Shown here piece after piece: positions 57,521-64,000 of a stretch of DNA of 64,000 bases. This stretch comes from Apricaphanius iberus. Taxonomy: Eukaryota > Chordata > Actinopteri > Cyprinodontiformes > Aphaniidae. The position numbers were made by a program, and so were the translations under genes. The notes beneath the pieces are model-generated. The model had not been told where the DNA came from. It was given only the letters and a program-made list of their open reading frames with translations, and searched no databases. The stretch is from the NCBI GenBank assembly GCA_028564705.1, contig JAPXFQ010002080.1:382001-446000 (forward strand). Reading direction: 5' to 3'. Each line of letters begins with the position of its first letter. The first letter of the stretch is position 1.

Positions 57521-57702
57521 CTGTAGTGTCTTGTGTCTCGGATGGCTCGCTCGCTGCCCAGACGGTCGCTCTCCTGGAGATTGAAAGCATGCTCCCTGTA
57601 TGGGTCGTCTCCTGGTTTCAGCTGCTTGGCTGCCAGGTAGGCCTTCTCATCGAAGCTGCCCAGCAGCTGGCTCTGCTGCTCGCCTCGAGGGGGCTGACTC
57701 AC
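57521..57702 (-). CDS. galnt16: GalNAc-T (galnt16-like) exon: stem region and start of luminal domain
   Basis: This is the first recognised exon, 182 bp. It encodes a polar stem followed by FDEKAYLAAKQLKPGDDPYR, an ESDRLGSERAIRDTRHY stretch and the first two bases of an Arg codon, which matches the segment before the catalytic domain in GALNT16. The acceptor is a pyrimidine-rich tract ending CTGCAG. The donor is CAG|GTAAGG, phase 2, and joins in frame to 46762. The exon itself begins GTGAGT, a perfect donor-like motif directly after the acceptor AG. A later AG nine bases in (GTGAGTCAG) would be an alternative acceptor in the same frame. A hAT end lies 18 nt beyond the donor. The upstream exon with the signal-anchor is not visible, so the start phase rests only on the open frame. 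Confidence 0.92.
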
Positions 57703-57839
57703 CTGCAGAGGATGGAAAATGGAGTCCATAAAATGCAAAGACAAAGGAAAGCAGAGACATGTACAAATATACAGCCAGCGACTCATCAATTGCTATTTCT
57801 AGGACTTTTCATATTTTGTCCCACCCACTGTTATCAAAA
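57703..57839 (-). other. Intron with splice acceptor region
   Basis: Sequence upstream of the stem exon on the gene strand, with the acceptor tract ending CTGCAG at 57703-57708. Confidence 0.7.
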
Positions 57840-58970
57840 TATTTTAGAAATAAAAATCTGTACATAGACGGTGTTCTTGCTAGCTTTCAGAAATTGTTGC
57901 ACAAATTCGACCTCCCTCCATCCAGCTTATTTAGATGCTTTAAAGTTCGCCACTTCCTTCAACATTATGACCCCAACTTTCCAAACATAACACCAATTAC
58001 TAGTGTAGACTATCTGTTAAATTCCACATTTAAATCTAAAGGCCTTATTTCAAGAATTAACAATTGTATATTCGCCTTTAAAAATGGCAAAGATTAGAGC
58101 AAGAGTCAGAGGATGAGCTGAGGGTAGTTTAAGAGGAGGAGACTTGGGAAAGCGCTCTTTTAAGAATAAACAACAGCACCTCATGTGCCACACTGAACAT
58201 CATACAGTTTAAGATCCTACACCGCATTCGCTACTCCGAGGCAAGACTGGCCAAAGCATTTCCTATCATAGATGCAAGCTGTGAGAGATGTAGAAACCCT
58301 TCTGCAGATTTAATGCATATGTTTTGGTCATGCCCAAGCCTATTGGTCAACAATTTTTAAAATATTGTCTGAAGCATTGAATGTTGATCTTCACCCCAAT
58401 GCAACTATGCTTATATTTTGTACCACAGATAGAGGTAATAGAACATCAAGGAAGAGTTATAAAAGAATAATCGGTTTTACTACACTGCTTGCATGCAGAA
58501 GGATATTATTACATTGGAAGTCAAAAAGTGTCGTTATGGTTCAGTGACTTGACACAATTCATACAGTTGGAAAAAATAAAGTGCACTCTCAGGGGTCCAA
58601 AGACAAATTCTTTTCCATTTGGGATACATTACAAAAATATTTAGAAAGAATTAAACCCATTTCCACTTGATAGTCGCTTAGCAGCAGCCGGACATCCTTG
58701 TTTTTGTGATTGTGATTAATTTCATGTGAACCATGGCCTTTTTAAGTGCACATCTCCAAATATGGCGAAATTTTGTTGTACTGCATTTAAATTCATTCTT
58801 TAAATTATTTTATTTATTATTACTTTTTTCCTCTGGATTGGTGTCCAACATGTTCTCGGGGTGTGGTAAAAATATAAAAAGGAACATTGTGACCTTGCTA
58901 CATGTATATCTATGTACCGCATTGTTGATGCTCAATAGAAATACAAATAAAATTTAAAAAAATAAATAAA
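57840..58970 (+). mobile_element. L1-type LINE ORF2 C-terminal relic (3' end)
   Basis: Plus strand. LASFQKLLHKFDLPPSSLFR, FKVRHFLQHYDPNFP and GLISRINNCIF (57860-58090) match the region between RT and the C-terminus of L1/Tx1 ORF2. Downstream pieces include CERCRNPSADLMHMFWSC, a C-X2-C-X8-H-X4-C knuckle, in another frame. The 3' end has an A-rich tail at 58936-58970. Truncated at 5' and frameshifted. Confidence 0.8.
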
Positions 58971-59117
58971 TATCTTGAAACTGTGGTGTCCATTTTTTCT
59001 CTGCCAACTTTACTCAGTCAGCCTTAAATAACATTTAGAGCAGCCAATTGGATTCAGAAAGCACTTAATAGGAAGCTAGTGTCCATCTGTGCAGAATTTA
59101 AAGTCAGAATAAATACG
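58971..59117. other. Intronic spacer
   Basis: No element recognised. Confidence 0.5.
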
Positions 59118-59375
59118 ACTCATGTAAATCGTATATGGACTGAACTTATATAGCGCTTTTCTAATCACTCTAACCACTCAAAGTGCTTTACACTGGAGCC
59201 ACATTCACCCATTTACACCCACAAACCCCACACATTCATACACTAATATGCAGATCAAACTCGGGTTTAAGTGCATTCCCCAGGGCGACAAAAATAAGAT
59301 GGAATTGAACCTACACCCCTACAACAATTTAATTACATGATGCGTATTTTATCCACCGAGCCTCAGTCGCAGAAA
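59118..59375. repeat. Teleost 'TATATAGCGCTTTTCTA' repeat
   Basis: Begins GTATATGGACTGAACTTATA, then TAGCGCTTTTCTAATCACTC, ACTCAAAGTGCTTTACACTG and CACATTCACCCATTTACACC, and ends in decayed GGAATTGAACC text. This is a very common teleost interspersed repeat. Confidence 0.75.
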
Positions 59376-59689
59376 ACAGATAAGCTAATCAGAGTTGATA
59401 GGAAGATGGATGAAAGGTGGTAGATAGGAATCACTGGTACCAGTGCCTGACTGGTGTTAATGGTTACTAAGCGCCAGTTCCTTGTTTTTCTGAAAACCAG
59501 AGCTACATCAGCCCCAGTTCACAGCTGGGCCACAGGAAACAATGACCTTCATCAGAGGCAAGGGGCAGGCTCATAGGCAACAGCAGCTTGTGAGCAACAA
59601 ATATAAAAATCTGCATTTAAGTTTTGTTTTTAATTGGTAAAGAAGAACAAATAAATAAGAAGAATAGTAGACAGTAGAATATTGCATCA

Positions 59690-59770
59690 GAGTAGCAAGG
59701 CAAGGCAATTTTTTTATATAGCACACTTTCAACACAAGGCAATTCAAGGCGCTTTACATGATTCAGTGGT
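59690..59770. repeat. Teleost 'GGCAAGGCAA' repeat fragment
   Basis: AAGGCAAGGCAATTTTTTTA followed by CAAGGCAATTCAAGGCGCTT and TACATGATT, a common teleost repeat head. Confidence 0.7.
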
Positions 59771-61911
59771 AACAGACACTCAATGTCTCTAGTCTCCCTG
59801 CAGTTTATATTGAAAGCAACCAATCACAACTGCGGATAAAAAGCATCAACAGTGTTGTTCCTTGGGCATCAGAAGTTTTTTCATCACAACATATTTGTCT
59901 CTTCTGGGGAACTTTGCTGACTTTGCTGCGAGAGTAAGGACAAAAACAGCCTCTTGGCAAATTGTTGGCACATTTGCAGCAAAGATTATTAATGTGCAAT
60001 TTTTCCATTTGAGACGCCAACTAAAAACCATCAATTGGGTTCACTTTTAATTAATTATGAATAGCTTCATCTGCCAGAAATGTAAATGCTGGCCTCCCAT
60101 TAAGGTGACTGTGTCATTGGTAACAAGCGGAAATGAGCTGAACCCTCATCAGATCAGAATACACAGTCAATAAATCCTCAGTAATAAATAGATTTTCTGG
60201 CAGACCGGATGAGTGGTAGGTTAAAACACTTGATGAGTAGTTAAAGAAAGATGAGGTTCAGATACATAACGGACATACAGACAGCCAAGGCTGCTGCTGC
60301 TGCTGCTTTAGTGCAGGTCTGTGCCACTGGAGGGTTTTAGAAAGGCTCCTGAAAAAGACTGAGGTGAGATTGACCTCATTTTCAGCCTCCCCAGTGAAGA
60401 AGCGTGACACTGAAAGTGTGAAGAAAAAAAAAAAAACTAAGCTGGAGGAAAGTGAAAAATAGACAGTATTAGACTTCCAGGGTAGTCTTGAAATTTTACA
60501 TTATTTATTTATATATATATATGTATAATGTTCTTCTTTTCTTGCTACGACAAATGGTGGTGAATTAGAAAACAAAATCAAAATATTTAAAAAAAGTTCA
60601 AATAATTCATTGTTGTAAGAAGCTACTAAAAAGGTAAGACATGTCTGCTACCAAATGTCTGCCTTATTATTCTGGTCAAAGAGAGCGTACATAACAGAAA
60701 GCCTGAATCAAACGTGAATCGAAATGCTGACTAATGTTTAGAGTTATTTAATCAAACCGAGCTAATCGCTGATTTAAGATGCAAAGTATTGGTTAAAAGG
60801 TGTAAATATTTAGTAATTATTTTTGCTTTTGTTTTAAAATGATCAATACAGCTACTTAAATGATTTATAAATCAATGTAAACGAATAGTGATTGCTTTAA
60901 AAAAAAAAAGGCTGGATAAACTTTGAATTTATTCTATCACGCTATTTTACCTTATAGTCATTAAAGATTAATTTAAACCAGCAAATACATACATTAGCAG
61001 CAATTCACCAGACATTCTGATCTGCGCATCTCTAGTTTTTACTCAATTTTTTCCTCATATTGATTAAATATTCAGTTTATGTTTGGCGAGAATCCGTTGA
61101 GATTTCAAAATGAAGTCTGACTTCAGTTGGCACAGATTTACCTGACTAGTGGAATACCTCTACAGTTATACAATGTACATTATGTGGGTTGCGTATATTC
61201 AATAAGCAGGATATGGGCATCTTTCTCACTTTTTGATGTACAACTGAATATTTAACATCCTAGTGGGTGGCAACAAAAAATAAAGGGCAATTACAGAGAC
61301 ACTTTTGTTCCAGCTTCACTTGGTTGACCTCATGTAAGAAAATAATAAATGGATAATTGCATCATTTCATGTGGATGTTAGTCCCCCTGAAAACAACAAG
61401 ACCCAAACACACAAGTAATAAAAGCCATGTAGTTTACCTGATGTTATCTAATACTGCTGACGTAAGTAAATAATTTTATTTAGCAGCTCATTGGTAAAAT
61501 AAGGGCAGTGAGTTCATTAACTGTATCACCTCATAACTTAGGTACAGTAAGAAAACACACACTTTTTTGAAATTATTAAATAGAAAAAGGAGCTCTCTAA
61601 TTGCATTTATCCTTTCCTGTAATAATAAAAAATCTGTATAATGAGCTAAATCTTCCTCGTTTCACACTTTTCACATTCAGTAAACACAGCTATGTGTTTT
61701 ATTGAGAATAAAAAAAAATGTGATGCAATTTATTTGTTAAAAAAACTCTGAGTCATACAATGTATTTCAATTTATAGACTTCCGATTTTTTTTTTACAGT
61801 AGACTGCATGTAATTTGTTTTTGAAACAGGTCACCCTGAAAGCAGGTACACATTGATACGTGTTGAGTGCAGAAATCTTTAAGGTCAGTACAAATATATG
61901 CATGGTCAGTC
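59771..61911. other. Intronic sequence, nothing recognised
   Basis: AT-rich with short simple repeats: (CTG) near 60290-60306, poly(A) at 60423-60435 and an AT run at 60510-60522. No exon. Confidence 0.5.
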
Positions 61912-63046
61912 TAGGGCTGCAGCGATTACTGATTCGTCACGACAGTGTTTATAACCAAAATGTAGACAATAAACGTATTTGTTGACGTCAACATTTTTTG
62001 GGTTTTTTTAGGCTTTGTTTTTTTACTTAAAACCGCTGCTGTACCTCTTAATGCTCTGTATATATGTCTATGGCTCTGTCTGCCTCTCTGCCCCGACGCA
62101 CATGCACAGCAGTGGGAATCGGGATCAGTCATGGCGTAACACCGGAAAAGCCCAAACTGTCATAGCGAGCCAACAACGGAGCTCTAATGTTTAGGAGTGT
62201 TTGATAAAAATTGTACAGAAATCATCTGTAATCTGAAATCCACAAGGTAGAACCTGCTTACCATATGCGGACGACGGTAATGCTCCAGCATCTTAACAGG
62301 AAGCTTGGTGTGGCAGACTACAAATAGGGACAGTTGCCTTGCAAAGCTAAGTAGCATGTTAGCTGCTAACTTTAACACCAACAGCAGGCTGACTGAACAC
62401 CCTCTTTTACCCGGACTTGTCGGCTTTAGGTGTTCTAACTGGGGCATTTATAGATCGATATAAATGTGTGGGTTTTTATAAATATCTAGGCTTTTCTATC
62501 ATGTCAGTAGCACCTGGATGGTGGCTGGTTATGATCCGTTCAAAGCAGACAGTGTAGCACTGCTGCTGTCTACAAGAAATCAAAGTATAGGTCTATGGTC
62601 GCGACAATTGTGGAGGAGTGCATATAGCTGGATCATTTATTTCTGTTATGCCATCATCCCTATACCCCATTGGTTTCATGGACGCAAAAAAAATTAAAAG
62701 GCTAAAAAAAATGAGTTTATTTATTAAATGGAAACAAATTTTTATTTCTTGTATTGATATCTGTAACATTAGAAGTAGTGATTGTGATTTTATTTCCCTT
62801 AGAACGTCATGTGTCTGCTGTAACGTTAATGTTTTGTTTTATAATTAGTTAATAAATGTTGAATAGGCGATCACTTTTAAGTATTTTAGATAGCACATAA
62901 TACTTAGAGAAAACACTTCCATCTGTAAGCTTATGTTTATATTTGAGTAGCTGCTGCATAGATACAATTTATGGTTGATCCGAATAGTTGACTAATCGGT
63001 AAAATAACAGACGATTAGTCGATTATCAAAATAATCGTTAGGTCTA
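61912..63046. mobile_element. hAT-like MITE (1135 bp)
   Basis: The left end TAGGGCTGCAGCGATTACTG and the right end (reversed) TAGACCTAACGATTATTTTG, then ATAATCGACTAATCG, are of the hAT 'TAGGGCTGCAACTAACGATT' type. The ends are imperfect inverses and no 8-bp duplication is evident. No transposase. Confidence 0.65.
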
Positions 63047-64000
63047 ATACTTCCCTAAAGTAGGCACCGATTTTAGACATGGTCATTAAGAAACAATCCA
63101 AGGCAGGTAAGAAAGTATGCATACTCAGTATGAAACATCACCCGAATGTTACAAATTGATGCATGATTGGGATGAAATGTCCCCAAGCCAGTTACACATT
63201 GACATAGTGTTGATACATGTCATATCCATCTATTTAGGATAATAAATATCCCTAAAAGCAGGTACCCATTGACATGTGTATATGTTTTTTTTTTTTCATA
63301 AATGTACTATTAGTGTGATATTAAGCGCAATGGAAGAAAGTTCCCAGGCGAGTTTCCGTACGGACACTGTATTGAACGACGCACAGTGGAGCTGCACAAA
63401 CACATTGAAGTAAATACATGAGCTGACAGTATAACGGTACACACATTCATACAAGTCGTTTCGGTACTGGGCTGTTGGTATGGTGCAGATGTTTACCGAT
63501 CCGATTACAGCTAATTACCAGGCTTGTTTTGCGTGCGGAGCATACTTCAAATCTGAGTTCCCACACGGACATCTTAAGTGGCAGACTGGAAGTTTGATGT
63601 CAGCACCGGACTTTCACGTACGTTTTTTTACCCTCTACCAGATGTCATATATTTTTATATATATTTTATTTTTGTTTCATTTTTTTTAGAAAATGTGTGA
63701 GCCGTTGTTTGCAAAAGTTTAAATTAAACAAAAAGGAATTTAGCAGCTCTGCCCTTTCTGCTGACAACGTGGACAAGTTAATATTTTTGACAAAACATGA
63801 AAATTCTATTAAACTGAACACAAGCTAGAACTGCTGATGCATCACTCTAATCAATGTTGTATGAACGAGAAAAGCCAAATCTGAAATGTAGTCATTTAGA
63901 TGTTTTGGAAAAGTTGAGTTGCAAAAGTTTAAAATTAAACAAAAAGCTATTTTTATGTTTTGTGGGGAGCTTTTCCCCTTACTGTACCGAAAATGAACTG
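63047..64000. other. Intronic or intergenic sequence with a hAT-like end
   Basis: 63429-63495 (TATAACGGTACACACATTCA, CGTTTCGGTACTGGGCTGTT) resembles the hAT terminus family of 57502 in the opposite orientation. The rest is unassigned and reaches the window edge. Confidence 0.45.

Larger units (their letters stand above)
1641..57702 (-). other. galnt16: galnt16-like gene body, nine internal coding exons (partial at both ends)
   Basis: This is the span of the recognisable exons of a polypeptide N-acetylgalactosaminyltransferase, a Golgi type II membrane enzyme that adds the first GalNAc to Ser/Thr in mucin-type O-glycosylation. The nine exons join without a stop or phase conflict to about 313 residues; family members are about 550-570 residues, so both ends are missing. 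Subgroup: [18 protein letters not shown] (exon 17711), [20 protein letters not shown] (exon 2605) and FDEKAYLAAKQLKPGDDPYR (exon 57521) fit GALNT16 better than GALNT14 or GALNT2 by remembered family sequence. The membrane-anchor exon was not found up to 64000. Exons for the C-terminal catalytic part and lectin domain should lie left of position 1. GalNAc-T membership is near certain; the paralogue is likely. Confidence 0.9.

Noticed and set aside
1641..57702. Assignment as galnt14 or galnt2
   Set aside because: GALNT2 and GALNT14 carry a VCPVIDIIN-type segment and a different stem-end sequence; the exons here agree better with GALNT16. The judgement rests on remembered family sequence, so the paralogue call is not absolute.
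57526..57867. 113-codon plus-strand open frame
   Set aside because: It is antisense to the galnt16 stem exon and crosses its splice acceptor.
57840..64000. Search for the galnt16 first exon with the membrane anchor
   Set aside because: No minus-strand frame here has a short basic N-terminus followed by a single hydrophobic anchor and a usable donor; hydrophobic frames such as 59617-59823 have the wrong layout.
1..64000. CRISPR array, prophage, toxin-antitoxin or other prokaryotic system
   Set aside because: The window is vertebrate intronic DNA; the only tandem array is the 44.8-kb minisatellite, which lacks conserved direct repeats with unique spacers.

Overview
The window is a piece of a ray-finned (teleost) fish genome, most likely entirely inside one protein-coding gene. 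Evidence for a fish: AT-rich intronic DNA, vertebrate GT-AG introns, and many teleost-type repeats (degenerate Tc1 transposons, hAT and Harbinger-like MITEs, L2/CR1-type and L1/Tx1-type LINEs, and the common '...TATATAGCGCTTTTCTA...' repeat). I cannot name the species or order.

The host gene lies on the minus strand. Nine coding exons can be joined in frame (57521-57702, 46664-46762, 46499-46566, 35272-35337, 23236-23357, 17711-17798, 15452-15536, 2605-2708, 1641-1767). They total 941 bp, about 313 residues, and every junction is GT-AG with compatible phase. The product is a polypeptide N-acetylgalactosaminyltransferase (GalNAc-T), best matching GALNT16 by remembered family sequence. The exons hold the stem end and most of the GT-A catalytic domain, including the DSH metal-binding motif and the WGGENFE motif. 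The 5' exon(s) with the membrane anchor and the 3' exons (end of the catalytic domain and ricin-type lectin domain) are not in the window. Introns range from 97 bp to about 12.7 kb, and most of their length is repeats or unassigned sequence.

From low to high coordinates: 0.5-0.8 kb holds a TTAA-flanked MITE. 6.1 kb holds a solo LTR. 7.1-15.1 kb is a four-level nest: a dispersed repeat contains an old hAT end, which contains a hAT MITE with an 8-bp duplication, which contains a full-length 5.64-kb L1/Tx1-type LINE with intact ORF1 and ORF2 and a perfect 14-bp target duplication. 15.6-16.5 kb is a hAT MITE with a palindromic 8-bp duplication. 19-21 kb is a fold-back element with arms of roughly 430 bp that itself contains a Harbinger-like MITE. 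23.7-27.7 kb is a hAT fragment abutting a broken L2/CR1-like LINE. 30.3-31.6 kb holds hAT pieces and a TIR element. 32-41 kb holds Tc1 relics, an L2/Rex1-like relic and a Harbinger-like MITE. 41.4-42.3 kb is another TTAA element. 44.8-45.5 kb is a pyrimidine-rich minisatellite whose period changes along the array. 47.5-49.5 kb holds a Tc1 copy and a second solo LTR of the 6.1-kb family. 51.6-59 kb holds L1 relics, Tc1 relics and a hAT end 18 nt from a splice donor. 59-64 kb holds common teleost repeats and a hAT-like MITE.

I found no CRISPR array, prokaryotic system, tRNA or rRNA gene, or second host gene. The most unusual content is structural: the nested insertion with a young, apparently intact LINE in sense orientation inside galnt16, the fold-back element, the changing-period minisatellite, and transposon ends placed very close to splice sites.
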